Source of the DNA: Streptomyces flaveolus
GTDB taxonomy: Bacteria; Actinomycetota; Actinomycetes; Streptomycetales; Streptomycetaceae
Direction of reading: 5' to 3'
Length of the DNA: 64,000 nucleotides
Assembly: GCF_014648815.1 (NCBI RefSeq)
Contig: NZ_BMRV01000019.1
Coordinates: 56,216-120,215, forward strand
This document shows, piece by piece, positions 8,618 through 17,150 of the stretch. The notes below the pieces were generated by a model that searched no databases, was not told the DNA's origin, and was given only the letters and a program-made list of their open reading frames with translations. Numbering within the stretch: the first letter of the stretch is position 1; each line of letters opens with the position of its first letter. A program made the position numbers and the translations under genes.

Positions 8618-9358
8618 TCAGGCCGCGTACGCGCCCGCGAGGACACCGAGGAAGGCACCCGCGAGCAGGAACGGCCCGAAGGCGATGGCCGTCCCGCGCC
8701 CGGCCCGCCCCGCGACGACGAGGGCACCGCCGTAGAGCGCCCCGAGCAGGAACCCGGCGAAGGTGCCCAGCATCAGCGTCGGCCAGCCGTACCAGCCGAG
8801 GACGGCACCGGCGCCCAGCGCGAGCTTGACGTCGCCGAAGGCCATGCCGGCGGGGTTGATGAGGAACAGCACGAAGTAGCCGGCGCCGAGCGCGAGGGTG
8901 CCCAGCAGGGCGGTGGTCCACTGCCCGGCGTGCTCGGGCACGAGCGCGGTGACACCGAGCAGGGCGAGGGCGGTGGCCGCGAGCGGGAGGGTCAGGGGGT
9001 CGGGCAGCCGCCGTACCCGCACGTCGACGACCGCCAGCAGCACGCCGACCGGCGCGAGCAGCAGCCAGACGGCCAGTTCGGGCCGGGTCCCGGTGGCGGC
9101 GGCGAGGGCGGCACAGACCAGGGCGGTAACGGCGACGGGAACGGCGGCGCCGGGACCGTACGGCACCGCGCGGTCCGCGCACCGCCCGCACCGCGCCGGC
9201 CCGAGCCATCCCCGGACCGGGTGCGCGGCCGGGCACGCCTTCCGCCACGCCTGACCCGAGGGGGCGGAGAAACGGTAGGCCGCCCGCGGCAGCAGCGCCC
9301 CCGCCGCGGCGCCCCAGAGCACGGCGACGAGGAGGACCGGCACATCGACGCTCAGCAC
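8618..9358 (-). CDS. Prepilin-type A24 peptidase, membrane
   Basis: 246 aa polytopic membrane aspartyl protease of the A24 (TadV/PilD) family. Two catalytic Asp regions are visible: VVDVRVRRLPDPLTLP and GMAFGDVKLALG, the second being the conserved GD of the family. About seven hydrophobic segments are present. A CGRC pair near residue 57 recalls the zinc-binding Cys of full PilD, but only one pair is present. Such enzymes cut the leader of type IV/Flp pilins. No pilin or tad operon genes lie in the window, so substrates must be encoded elsewhere. GTG or ATG near 9358 starts it. Confidence 0.85.
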   Translation of the reverse strand: MLSVDVPVLLVAVLWGAAAGALLPRAAYRFSAPSGQAWRKACPAAHPVRGWLGPARCGRCADRAVPYGPGAAVPVAVTALVCAALAAATGTRPELAVWLLLAPVGVLLAVVDVRVRRLPDPLTLPLAATALALLGVTALVPEHAGQWTTALLGTLALGAGYFVLFLINPAGMAFGDVKLALGAGAVLGWYGWPTLMLGTFAGFLLGALYGGALVVAGRAGRGTAIAFGPFLLAGAFLGVLAGAYAA

Positions 9359-9405
9359 GCGGACACCCTATGGCGGCGGGCCGAGCGGCCGGTGGCCCTT
9401 TCCGG

Positions 9406-11058
9406 CTACTCGACCTTCGACAGCCGGGCCTCCGGCTTCCCCGACGCGGCGCTCTCGGAGGCGTACTGAAGGTCGTCGCCGACCGGGGTGAAGCGGACGG
9501 TGGTGGGCGACTGGTTGCAGCCGCTGTGATTGCCCTCGGCACCGACCGACGCGGCGACGATCTGCTTGTCCGTCACCTGCTTCAGCGTCAGGACGTCGAC
9601 GCAGACACCGCCCAGCTGGTCGGTCTGGCGCAACCGTCCCAACTCCTGGCCGATGCCCACGCGTTCGACGGTGACGCGGAAGGTGCCCGCCGGCAGAGTG
9701 CCGCCGAGGGCGGTGCCCTGGCCCTCCCAGGTGCCGAGGTAGGCGGCCGGGACGGTGCCCTGGGCGTCCCCCGGGGCCGAGGCGGACGGCGAGTGGGTGC
9801 CCTGGTCGGCGTCACCGCCGGCGGTGTCCCGGCGTTCGCCCGGCAGCAGGTCGAACAGGAACACCGAGCCGACCGTCACCGCGGCCAGCGCCCCCGCCAC
9901 GGCGAGGGCCACCGTGCAACTGAGCCTGCGCCCACGCCCGTCCCCGCCCCGCGTCGAGGTCGCCGCCACGTGCACGGACAGCTTCCCGGGACTCCGCTCA
10001 CCGTCCCGCGGCCCGGGCACGGCAGTGGGGGGTGCGGGAGCCTGGGGCATCACCGGCGGCGGACCGAAGACACCGGCGGCGTGAGCGCCGGCCTCCTGCT
10101 CCCCGGCCGGCACCGACGACCGGCTGAAGTCCACCGGTCCCGACCCCGGACCGCCCTCCCCCGCCGCCTCCAGGTTGAGCAGGTGTACGGCGCTCCGGCT
10201 GACCTGCTCCACCAGCACCCCCGGCAGCCAGCCGCCCGCGACCAGCCGGGCGGCGCCGTCCGGGGCGAGCCGCCGGGCCACCTCGCCGGGGGCGGGACGG
10301 GCGCCGGGCTCCTTGGCCAGGCACTGGCGGACCAGTTCCCGCACCTCGCCGTCCAGGGCGCCGAGCTCCGGCTCCTCGTGGACGACCTTGTAGAGCAGCG
10401 CGGCCGAGGAGTCCCCGGGGAAGGGCGGCCGGCCGGTCGCCGCGAAGGCGAGGACCGCGCCGAGGGAGAAGACGTCGGCGGCACCGGTGACGCCCTTGCC
10501 GAGGATCTGCTCGGGCGACATGTAGCCGGGCGAGCCGATCGAGACGCCCGTCGAGGTCAGGGAGGCGGTGCCGTCCGTGGCGCGGGCGATGCCGAAGTCG
10601 ATCAGAAGGGGGCCGTCGAGGGTGAGCAGCACGTTGGACGGCTTCACGTCCCGGTGCACCAGGCCCAGCTCGTGCACCGCGGCCAGCGCCTCGCCGAGAC
10701 CCGCGCCGAGCGCCCGTACGGAGTGGGCCGGCAGCGGGCCGCCGTCCGCGACTGCCGCCGTCAGGGACGGTCCGGCCGCGTACGCGGTGGCGACCCAGGG
10801 CACGCGCGCTCCCGGGTCGGCGTCGAGCACGGGCGCGGTCCAGGCGCCGCCCACCCGGCGGGCGGCGTCCACCTCGCGGCGGAACCGGGCCCGGAACTCC
10901 TCGTCGAGCGCGAAGTGCGGATGCACGATCTTCACGGCGACCGTCCGGCCGCCGGCGCTGCGGCCCAGGTAGACCCTGCCCATGCCGCCGGAGCCCAGCC
11001 GGCCGAGCAGCCGGTAGGGCCCCACGACCGTGGGTTCGTCGACATCGAGCGGCCGCAT
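9406..11058 (-). CDS. Membrane-anchored Ser/Thr protein kinase
   Basis: 550 aa Hanks-type kinase. The N-terminal catalytic domain (about 13-270) has the glycine loop GSGGMGRVY, Lys43 in VAVK, HRDVKPSN with Asp137, IDFG with Asp154 and SPEQ, all key residues intact. A Pro-rich juxtamembrane linker leads to one transmembrane helix about residue 380-405, then an extracellular domain of some 145 residues with two cysteines (GVCVDVL and SGCNQS) that may form a disulfide. The outer part has no PASTA repeats and is not recognised; similar kinases in streptomycetes have such lipoprotein-like sensor domains. It lies between the peptidase gene and mqnA with no sign of operon coupling. Confidence 0.9.
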   Translation of the reverse strand: MRPLDVDEPTVVGPYRLLGRLGSGGMGRVYLGRSAGGRTVAVKIVHPHFALDEEFRARFRREVDAARRVGGAWTAPVLDADPGARVPWVATAYAAGPSLTAAVADGGPLPAHSVRALGAGLGEALAAVHELGLVHRDVKPSNVLLTLDGPLLIDFGIARATDGTASLTSTGVSIGSPGYMSPEQILGKGVTGAADVFSLGAVLAFAATGRPPFPGDSSAALLYKVVHEEPELGALDGEVRELVRQCLAKEPGARPAPGEVARRLAPDGAARLVAGGWLPGVLVEQVSRSAVHLLNLEAAGEGGPGSGPVDFSRSSVPAGEQEAGAHAAGVFGPPPVMPQAPAPPTAVPGPRDGERSPGKLSVHVAATSTRGGDGRGRRLSCTVALAVAGALAAVTVGSVFLFDLLPGERRDTAGGDADQGTHSPSASAPGDAQGTVPAAYLGTWEGQGTALGGTLPAGTFRVTVERVGIGQELGRLRQTDQLGGVCVDVLTLKQVTDKQIVAASVGAEGNHSGCNQSPTTVRFTPVGDDLQYASESAASGKPEARLSKVE

Positions 11059-11121
11059 CGGCCCACCCCTCCCCCGTACGCCTGAACCTTCCAGCAGGGT
11101 AGTGGCCCGACGGCGCGACGC

Positions 11122-11970
11122 TCAGGGCGCGAGCAGCTCCACCTTCACGTCGGCCGGGAAACCCGTCGTCGGGCCGACCCGGCGGGCGAACTCCGCGACC
11201 GCCTCCAGCTGCGGGGCGCCGAAGCGGAAGTCCAGCGTCGTGAAGTACCGCGCGAGGGTCTCCTCGTCGAAGGACTCCCAGCGGGCCGCCTGCTCGGCGA
11301 CCTTGTCGACCTCCTCCAGGGAGAGGTTGCGGGAGGCGAGGAAGGCCTCGTGCACCTTGCGGGCGATGAACGGCTCGCGCTCCACGTAGTCGCGCCGGGC
11401 CGCCCAGACCGCGAAGACGAACGGCAGGCCCGTCCACTCCTTCCACAGCGCGCCCAGGTCGTGCACGTCGAGGCCGTAGCGCGGCCCGTCGATCATGTTG
11501 GCGCGCAGCGCGGCGTCGCCGATGAGGACGGCCGCGTCGGCCTCCTGCATCATCACGCTCAGGTCCGGTGGGCAGGTGTAGTAGTCGGGCTGGACGCCGA
11601 AGCGCTCGGCCAGCAGCAGCTGGGCGAGCCGGACCGAGGTGCGCGAGGTCGACCCGAGGGCGACCCGGGCGCCGTCCAGCTTGTCCAGCGGGACCTGCGA
11701 GACGATCACGCAGGACATCACCGGGCCGTCGCAGCCGACGGCGATGTCGGGGAAGGCGACCAGTTGGTCCGCGTGCTTGAGGAACTCGACCAGGGTGACC
11801 GGACCGATGTCGAGATCGCCCTGCACCAGCTGCTCGCTGAGCTTCTCCGGGGTGTCCTTCGTCAGCTCGAAATCGAGGAGCGTTCCCGTTCTCGCGAGCC
11901 CCCAGTACAGAGGCATGCAGTTCAGGAACTGGATGTGGCCGACGCGCGGCCGGGTGCGAGAATTGTCCAC
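11122..11970 (-). CDS. mqnA: Chorismate dehydratase (MqnA)
   Basis: 282 aa enzyme of the futalosine pathway that dehydrates chorismate to 3-[(1-carboxyvinyl)oxy]benzoate, the first committed step. The family opening RVGHIQFLNCMPLYWGL and the central GSTSRTSVRLAQLLL and LIGDAALR segments are diagnostic of the MqnA solute-binding-like fold. The product feeds MqnE, whose gene is in this window. GTG start at 11970. It is transcribed alone, divergent from the cold-shock gene across a 288 bp spacer. The S. coelicolor counterpart is SCO4506. Confidence 0.94.
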   Translation of the reverse strand: MDNSRTRPRVGHIQFLNCMPLYWGLARTGTLLDFELTKDTPEKLSEQLVQGDLDIGPVTLVEFLKHADQLVAFPDIAVGCDGPVMSCVIVSQVPLDKLDGARVALGSTSRTSVRLAQLLLAERFGVQPDYYTCPPDLSVMMQEADAAVLIGDAALRANMIDGPRYGLDVHDLGALWKEWTGLPFVFAVWAARRDYVEREPFIARKVHEAFLASRNLSLEEVDKVAEQAARWESFDEETLARYFTTLDFRFGAPQLEAVAEFARRVGPTTGFPADVKVELLAP

Positions 11971-12074
11971 ATCGCGAGGCTAGCCCTCCCCCGCCGGACG
12001 CCCGGCGGCACCCCCCGCTGTCAGCCGAATGACACGTTCGTTCAAACATCCGGGTGAAGTGATCTTGGCCTCTG

Positions 12075-12102
12075 TTGCGCTCGGGGGCCTGCGTGCTACG
12101 CT
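12075..12102 (+). promoter_or_regulatory. Candidate promoter and long leader of the cold-shock gene
   Basis: A TTGCGC (12075-12080) and a TACGCT (12097-12102) lie 16 bp apart, a plausible vegetative-type promoter. Transcription would begin near 12109, leaving a leader of about 150 nt before the cold-shock start at 12259. Long leaders are known for csp mRNAs, where they control translation and stability with temperature. The promoter call is by eye only. Confidence 0.4.
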
Positions 12103-12258
12103 CACAGCAAGTTGCAGTTTGGTTTCCCTTGCAGTACAGAGCCTGCGGAGCATGTGACCGCGGGCTCTCGTCATTCTCAGACATATGCAGTTGTGCGGAT
12201 CGGTCTTCACACTTGCTGGTTCTGGAGCAGGGCAACCCTTTGGGCCCAAGGAGGGCTT

Positions 12259-12462
12259 ATGGCTACCGGAACCGTGAAGTGGTTCAACGCCGAAAAGGGC
12301 TTTGGTTTCATCGCCCAGGAAGGCGGCGGCCCGGACGTCTTCGTCCACTACTCCGCGATCAACGCTCAGGGATTCCGTTCCCTCGAGGAGAACCAGCAGG
12401 TGTCGTTCGACGTCACGCAGGGCCCGAAGGGTCCGCAGGCGGAGAATGTCACTCCTGTCTGA
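12259..12462 (+). CDS. Cold-shock domain protein (CspA family)
   Basis: 67 aa single cold-shock domain that binds single-stranded RNA/DNA. RNP1 (KGFGFIAQ) and RNP2 (DVFVHYS) motifs are both intact, and the opening MATGTVKWFNAEKGFGFI is the standard streptomycete form. A strong ribosome site AAGGAGGGC precedes the ATG. It is monocistronic, with a long leader upstream and a stem-loop terminator 18 bp after the stop. Likely an abundant RNA chaperone related to the S. coelicolor ScoF proteins. Confidence 0.95.
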   Translation: MATGTVKWFNAEKGFGFIAQEGGGPDVFVHYSAINAQGFRSLEENQQVSFDVTQGPKGPQAENVTPV

Positions 12463-12479
12463 TTGACAGCAGTACCCAA

Positions 12480-12510
12480 GGAGCCCCGCGCCTTCCGGCG
12501 ACGGGGCTCC
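12480..12510 (+). terminator. Rho-independent-type terminator after the cold-shock gene
   Basis: GGAGCCCCG (12480-12488) pairs with CGGGGCTCC (12502-12510), with a further GCC/GGC pairing around a TTCC loop. The run TGCCCTTTCC follows. The position, 18 bp after the stop codon, suits termination of the single-gene csp transcript. Confidence 0.75.
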
Positions 12511-12601
12511 TGCCCTTTCCCGCCCCTTTCCGGCGCCTCCATGAATTCCCGGTGAATTCCGACGGCCGGTGGCTGTCAGTGGCAGGCCCTAGGGTCCCGC
12601 C

Positions 12602-13246
12602 ATGACCCACGACACCGGCTTCCTGGACACCACCCGCACCTTCTACGACGCCATCGCCGAGGACTACTCCGAGCGCTTCCGCACCGTGCTCGCCGACGCC
12701 CCGCTGGACCGGGCGCTGATGGGCGCCTTCGCCGAGCTGGTGGGACCGGACGGGGAGGTGGCCGACCTCGGCTGCGGACCTGGCCAGGTCACCGCCCACC
12801 TCGCCTCGCTCGGCCTGCGGGTCTTCGGCCTCGACCTGTCCGCGTCCATGCTCGCGATCGCCCGTCGCGAGAACCCGGGCCTGCGGTTCGAGCAGGGCTC
12901 CATGCTGGAGCTGGACCTGCCCGACGGCGCCCTCGCGGGCGCGGTCTCCTGGTACTCGTCGATCCACACGCCGTGGGAGCGGCTGCCGGACTTCTTCGCG
13001 GAGGTACGGCGCGTCCTGGCCCCGGGCGGGCATCTGCTCCTCGCCTTCCAGGTCGGCGACGAGGCCCTCCGCGTCGACCGCCCCTTCGGCCACCCGGTTG
13101 CCCTGGACCATGAACGGCGACGGCCGGAGCGGATGGCCGAGCTGCTGGAGCGGGCCGGCTTCACCGTGCTGTCGCGGACGGTGCGGGTGCAGGAGGCGGA
13201 GACCTCCTCGAAGGTCCCGCAGGCGTGCCTGATCGCCCGCCGCTGA
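12602..13246 (+). CDS. SAM-dependent methyltransferase (class I, type 11)
   Basis: 214 aa methyltransferase. Motif I is VADLGCGPGQVTAHL, then GLDLSASMLAIARR (acidic residue for the SAM ribose) and FFAEVRRVLAPGGHLLLAFQ. Together these are a complete SAM-binding fold. The substrate is unknown. The start ATG is at 12602 and begins THDTGFLDTTRTFYDAIAEDYSERF, the usual N-terminal helix. It converges with the acyl-CoA ligase gene, with 15 bp between their ends. Confidence 0.88.
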   Translation: MTHDTGFLDTTRTFYDAIAEDYSERFRTVLADAPLDRALMGAFAELVGPDGEVADLGCGPGQVTAHLASLGLRVFGLDLSASMLAIARRENPGLRFEQGSMLELDLPDGALAGAVSWYSSIHTPWERLPDFFAEVRRVLAPGGHLLLAFQVGDEALRVDRPFGHPVALDHERRRPERMAELLERAGFTVLSRTVRVQEAETSSKVPQACLIARR

Positions 13247-13261
13247 GGCCGGCTCGCCCGG

Positions 13262-15187
13262 CTACCCCTCGTACAGCCCTTCGACGGCCTCCGCGAAGTC
13301 CCGCATGATCGCCTCGCGCCGCAGCTTCAGCGAGGGGGTCAGATGGCCCTCCCACTCCGTGAAGTCCCTCGGCAGGACGGCGAAGCGGCGGATGGACTCC
13401 GGGCGGGAGACCAGCTTGTTGGCCTCGTCGACCGCGCGCTGGAGCACCGCCCGGACCTCCTCGTCGTCGGTCAGCAGCTCCGGCGGCACGGGGTGCTTGC
13501 CGTTCATGCGGCGCCAGTGGGTGATGCCGTCGGCATCGAGGGTGAACAGGGCGGAGACGTAGGGGCGGCGGTCGCCGAGGACGATGCACTGGGAGACCAG
13601 GGGGTGGGAGCGCAGCCAGTTCTCCAGCGGGGCCGGGGCCACGCTCTTGCCGCCCGCCGTGATCAGCAGTTCCTTCTTGCGGCCGGTGATCGTCAGGTAC
13701 CCCTCGTCGTCCAGGCTGCCGAGGTCGCCGGTGGCGAACCAGCCGTCGGGGGCGGCCGGGACGACACCGCCCGCCTGGGGTTCCCAGTAGCCGTGCAGGA
13801 CCTGGTCGCCGGCGACGAGGATCTCGCCGTCGGCGGCGATCCGGATCCGGGTGCCGGGCAGCGGCCAGCCCACCGTGCCCAGGCGCGGCTTCAGCGGCGG
13901 CGTCACCGTCGCCGCGGCCGTCGTCTCGGTGAGACCGTAGCCCTCGTAGATCTCGATGCCGGCGCCGGCGTAGAAGGCGGCCAGGCGGCGGCCGAGGGGG
14001 GAGCCGCCGCAGATGACGTGCCGGACCCGGCCGCCCATGGCGTTGCGGATCTTGCGGTAGACGAGGGGGTCGTAGAAGGAACGGGCGGTCTTCAGGGCCC
14101 GGCCCGGGCCGCCGCCCGAGCCGGTCTGGCGGGCCTCCATGGCCTCGCCGTAGCGCACCGCCACCGAGACCGCGCGGTCGAAGACCGTCGCCCGGCCGCC
14201 CGACTCGGCCTTGGCGCGCGCCCCGTTGAAGACCTTCTCCAGCATGTACGGGATGGTCAGCAGGCAGGTCGGCCGGAAGGCGGCCAGGTCCGGCAGCAGG
14301 TCCTCCGCCTTCAGGCTCGGCGCGTGCCCCAGGCGGACCCGGGCCCGGACGCAGGCCACGGCGACCATCCGGCCGAAGACGTGGGACATGGGGAGGAAGA
14401 GCAGGATCGACGGCTCCTCCGTCTGCGTCTTGAAGACGGGGTAGAGCAGCTCGATCGCGTTGTCCACCTCGGCGAAGAAGTTGCCGTGGGTCAGCACGCA
14501 GCCCTTGGGGCGGCCGGTGGTGCCGGAGGTGTAGATGAGGGTGGCGAGCGTGCTCGGGCTCAGCATGCCCCGGCGCACGTCCACCTCTGCGTCCGGCACC
14601 CGCTCGCCCAGCTCGGCGAGCTGCTCCACGTGGCCCTTCTCCATGACCCACAGGTGCCGCAGGTCCGGGAGGCGGTCCAGCTCGGGGCCCAGGGCCGCCG
14701 CCTGCGCGGCCGTCTCGGTGATCAGGGTGACCGCGCCCGAGTCCTGGAGGATCCAGCGGACCTGGTAGACCGAGGAGGTCGGGTAGACGGGGACCGTGAC
14801 GAGGCCCGCGGCCCAGGCGGCGAAGTCCAGCAGCGTCCACTCGTACGTCGTCCGGGCCATGATCGCTATCCGGTCGCCCGGCATCAGGCCCTCGGAGATC
14901 AGGCCCTTCGCCACCGCCAGCACCTGCGCGGCGAACTCGGCCGCCGTCACGTCGCTCCAGCGTCCGTCCCCGGACCTGCGGCTGAGGACCACCGTGTCGG
15001 GGACGGCGGCCGCGTTGTCGAAGGGCAGGTCGGCCAGGGAGCCGTGCCGCACCGGCGGGGCGAACGGCGGCACGTACGCCTCCCGCACGGCCCCGTCCAG
15101 GCGTCGCGTCTCGGGTGCCACCAGGGTGGGACCGGGCGAGTCGGCGAACGCGGCGGAGGGGGCGAAGGAGGGAAGCGGGGTGGACAC
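13262..15187 (-). CDS. Long-chain fatty acid-CoA ligase (AMP-forming)
   Basis: 641 aa adenylate-forming enzyme that activates fatty acids to acyl-CoA through an acyl-AMP. The P-loop-like motif YTSGTTGRPKG, the core motif YEGYGLTETTAA, the GWFATGDLG hinge region and the C-terminal GRKKELLITAGGKSVAP with its catalytic Lys are all present. It resembles FAA1-type ligases with an N-terminal extension. GTG start at 15187 is supported by AGGAGC six bases upstream. A MaoC-like gene is divergent 345 bp away, so both may act in lipid metabolism, though separately transcribed. Confidence 0.9.
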   Translation of the reverse strand: MSTPLPSFAPSAAFADSPGPTLVAPETRRLDGAVREAYVPPFAPPVRHGSLADLPFDNAAAVPDTVVLSRRSGDGRWSDVTAAEFAAQVLAVAKGLISEGLMPGDRIAIMARTTYEWTLLDFAAWAAGLVTVPVYPTSSVYQVRWILQDSGAVTLITETAAQAAALGPELDRLPDLRHLWVMEKGHVEQLAELGERVPDAEVDVRRGMLSPSTLATLIYTSGTTGRPKGCVLTHGNFFAEVDNAIELLYPVFKTQTEEPSILLFLPMSHVFGRMVAVACVRARVRLGHAPSLKAEDLLPDLAAFRPTCLLTIPYMLEKVFNGARAKAESGGRATVFDRAVSVAVRYGEAMEARQTGSGGGPGRALKTARSFYDPLVYRKIRNAMGGRVRHVICGGSPLGRRLAAFYAGAGIEIYEGYGLTETTAAATVTPPLKPRLGTVGWPLPGTRIRIAADGEILVAGDQVLHGYWEPQAGGVVPAAPDGWFATGDLGSLDDEGYLTITGRKKELLITAGGKSVAPAPLENWLRSHPLVSQCIVLGDRRPYVSALFTLDADGITHWRRMNGKHPVPPELLTDDEEVRAVLQRAVDEANKLVSRPESIRRFAVLPRDFTEWEGHLTPSLKLRREAIMRDFAEAVEGLYEG

Positions 15188-15465
15188 GGGCGGCTCCTGG
15201 GACGTGCAGCGGCGACACTGCTCAGCTGCATGACGTACGTGCCTCGCGCGCCGAGGCGTTCACCGCCCGGGCCGGAGGACGAGGTCCTGCCGGGGGTTAC
15301 CGGCGGTCAGGTTCGGGATCGTACGGGGCTCGCGTGGGGAGTTGGTGCGGGTTCGGGGATGGTCCGGCGCCGGGGCTGTGCAGTCTCGGGGGTTACCTGC
15401 GGGTAGGTCACGTTCTTTCCGAAATGGCCGTCACACTGCATCTCCCCCTGGCGACACGACAAGGC

Positions 15466-15494
15466 TTACCTCCGGTAACCTTACTTCAGAGTAA
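15466..15494. promoter_or_regulatory. Tandem palindromes upstream of the MaoC gene, candidate TetR operator
   Basis: Two perfect inverted repeats lie next to each other: TTACCtccGGTAA (15466-15478) and TTACTtcagAGTAA (15481-15494). They end 37 bp before the MaoC start, where a repressor would block transcription. TetR-family operators are often palindromes with TTAC/GTAA ends. The TetR gene converges with maoC just downstream, which makes it the obvious candidate regulator. No binding data. Confidence 0.5.
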
Positions 15495-15531
15495 GTGCCC
15501 TTGGGTCTGTTCACGGAGCTGGGAGTCACCC

Positions 15532-16389
15532 ATGGCCGACGACCGCCCGCTGGCCGGCGTCCCCTCCCTCCTGCCGCTCCTCGCGCGCGGCGCCCTGCTG
15601 TCGCCCCTCAAACGGCCCCGCCCGGACGCGGACTTCCCGCGCACCCGCCTGGTGGTCCCCGGCCTGCGCGTGGACCCGGCGCGGCTGGCCGCCTACGAGC
15701 GGGTGTGCGGCTTCCCGGCCGGGGCGGACACGCTTCCGCCGACGTATCCGCACGTGCTCGGCTTCCCGCTGGCCATGCGGCTGATGAGCGGCCGGAACTT
15801 CCCGCTGCCGCTGCTCGGGCTCGTCCACACGTCGATCGGCCTCACCCGCAGGGCGCCCCTGCCGGTGGCCGGGACCTACGAACTCGCCGTGCGCGTCGAG
15901 TCCCTGCTGCCGCACCGGCGCGGCACCGAGGCCGCGGTCGTGACGGAACTGCGGGCCGGCGGGGACCTGGTGTGGGAGTCGCGCAGCACCTACCTGGCGC
16001 GGCACCGCACCGAGGGAACGGACACTCCCGGCGCCCCGCGACAGGAGGAGCCGCCGCTGCCCGTGCGCGCCGAGTGGCGGCTCGCCGGTGACCTCGGGCG
16101 GCGCTACGGTGCCGCGTCCGGCGACCGCAACCCGATCCACCTGCACCCGCTCACCGCCCGCCCGTTCGGCTTCCCGCGCGCCGTCGCGCACGGCATGTGG
16201 AGCGTGGCCCGGTGCCTCGCCGAGCACGGCACGCCGGACGCGGTCGCGGTGCGGGCCGCCTTCAAGGCGCCGGTACCGATGCCGGGGACGGTGACGTACG
16301 GGGCCGGGGACGGACGGTTCGAGCTGCGCGGCGACGGGGGTCGACGGCTGCACCTGTCGGGCGAGGCCGGGCCCTATCCGGCGGCCTGA
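15532..16389 (+). CDS. MaoC-like (R)-hydroxyacyl dehydratase, double hotdog
   Basis: 285 aa. The C-terminal half carries the hydratase-2 signature RYGAASGDRNPIHLHPLTARPFGFPRAVAHGMW, with the Asp and His of the active site (A.SGD.NPIH). The N-terminal half looks like the degenerate first hotdog domain of MaoC fusions. Such proteins hydrate or dehydrate (3R)-hydroxyacyl-CoA or -ACP. ATG 15532 follows GGAGCTGGGAG. Its 3' end overlaps that of the convergent TetR gene by 16 bp. No ketoreductase gene accompanies it here, although such pairs are common. Confidence 0.85.
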   Translation: MADDRPLAGVPSLLPLLARGALLSPLKRPRPDADFPRTRLVVPGLRVDPARLAAYERVCGFPAGADTLPPTYPHVLGFPLAMRLMSGRNFPLPLLGLVHTSIGLTRRAPLPVAGTYELAVRVESLLPHRRGTEAAVVTELRAGGDLVWESRSTYLARHRTEGTDTPGAPRQEEPPLPVRAEWRLAGDLGRRYGAASGDRNPIHLHPLTARPFGFPRAVAHGMWSVARCLAEHGTPDAVAVRAAFKAPVPMPGTVTYGAGDGRFELRGDGGRRLHLSGEAGPYPAA

Positions 16390-17051
16390 GCCACCGCTTC
16401 GGCCCCGGGCTCCTCGGGCGGGGTCCAGGGCCGGTCGGTCATCAGGTTGCCCAGCCCCGCCCAGGCGAAGTTCATCAGGGTCGCCGCCGCCTGCTTCGCG
16501 CTGACGCCCTCGGTCGCGTTGGCCCAGTCGGCGAGCGACTCGGCGGCGCCGACCAGGGCCTCGGCGAGCCCGGCGACCTCGCGCTCGGGCAGGTCCGGGT
16601 CACGGTGGGCGTCCCGAGCGGCGGCGGCGATCAGCTGCGTCACGAACGCGACGATCTCCTCGCGCATCACCGCCACCTCGGCGGCGAACGGCTCGCCGTG
16701 GGTGCGGGCCTGAAGGTGCAGCACCGTCCAGGCGTCCGGGTTGCGGGCGGTGTGGGTGAAGAAGGCCCGCAGGCCGGACCAGAGTTGGCCGTCGGCCGGC
16801 AGGCCCGGGCGGACGCCGGCGCGTACGGCCTCGGTCAGCGCCCGCGCCTCACGGCGGATGCAGGCGGTGAAGAGGTCTTCCTTCGAGTTCAGGTAGAGGT
16901 ACACCAGCGGCTTGGACACGCCCGCGAGTTCGGCGATCTCGTCCATCGACGCCGCCATGTACCCGCGCTGCCCGAAGGTGCGCACCGCGGCATCCAGCAT
17001 CTGCTGCTCACGGACCGCACGCGGCATCCGCTTGGTCTTTCCCACACCCAT
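16374..17051 (-). CDS. TetR-family transcriptional regulator, next to maoC
   Basis: 225 aa. The N-terminal helix-turn-helix region reads REQQMLDAAVRTFGQRGYMAASMDEIAELAGVSKPLVYLYLNSKEDLF, typical of TetR. The C-terminal ligand domain includes HTARNPDAWTVLHLQARTHGEPF. ATG 17051 (MGVGKTKRMPR) is preferred over upstream in-frame starts because the family usually opens about ten residues before the first helix. It overlaps the MaoC gene tail to tail and probably responds to a lipid-type ligand. Its operator may be the tandem palindromes at 15466-15494. Confidence 0.88.
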   Translation of the reverse strand: MGVGKTKRMPRAVREQQMLDAAVRTFGQRGYMAASMDEIAELAGVSKPLVYLYLNSKEDLFTACIRREARALTEAVRAGVRPGLPADGQLWSGLRAFFTHTARNPDAWTVLHLQARTHGEPFAAEVAVMREEIVAFVTQLIAAAARDAHRDPDLPEREVAGLAEALVGAAESLADWANATEGVSAKQAAATLMNFAWAGLGNLMTDRPWTPPEEPGAEAVAQAAG

Positions 17052-17150
17052 GCGGATCAGCGTACGGTCCGTGCGGCCGTGGTCAGGACGTCCGGACGTC
17101 GGCACGTCCGGACGCCACTGCCACGGTCAGGCGATCGAGCGGTCGGGCAC

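Noticed and set aside
13343..15406. Plus-strand frame of 687 residues opposite the acyl-CoA ligase
   Set aside because: Antisense shadow; all ligase motifs are on the minus strand.
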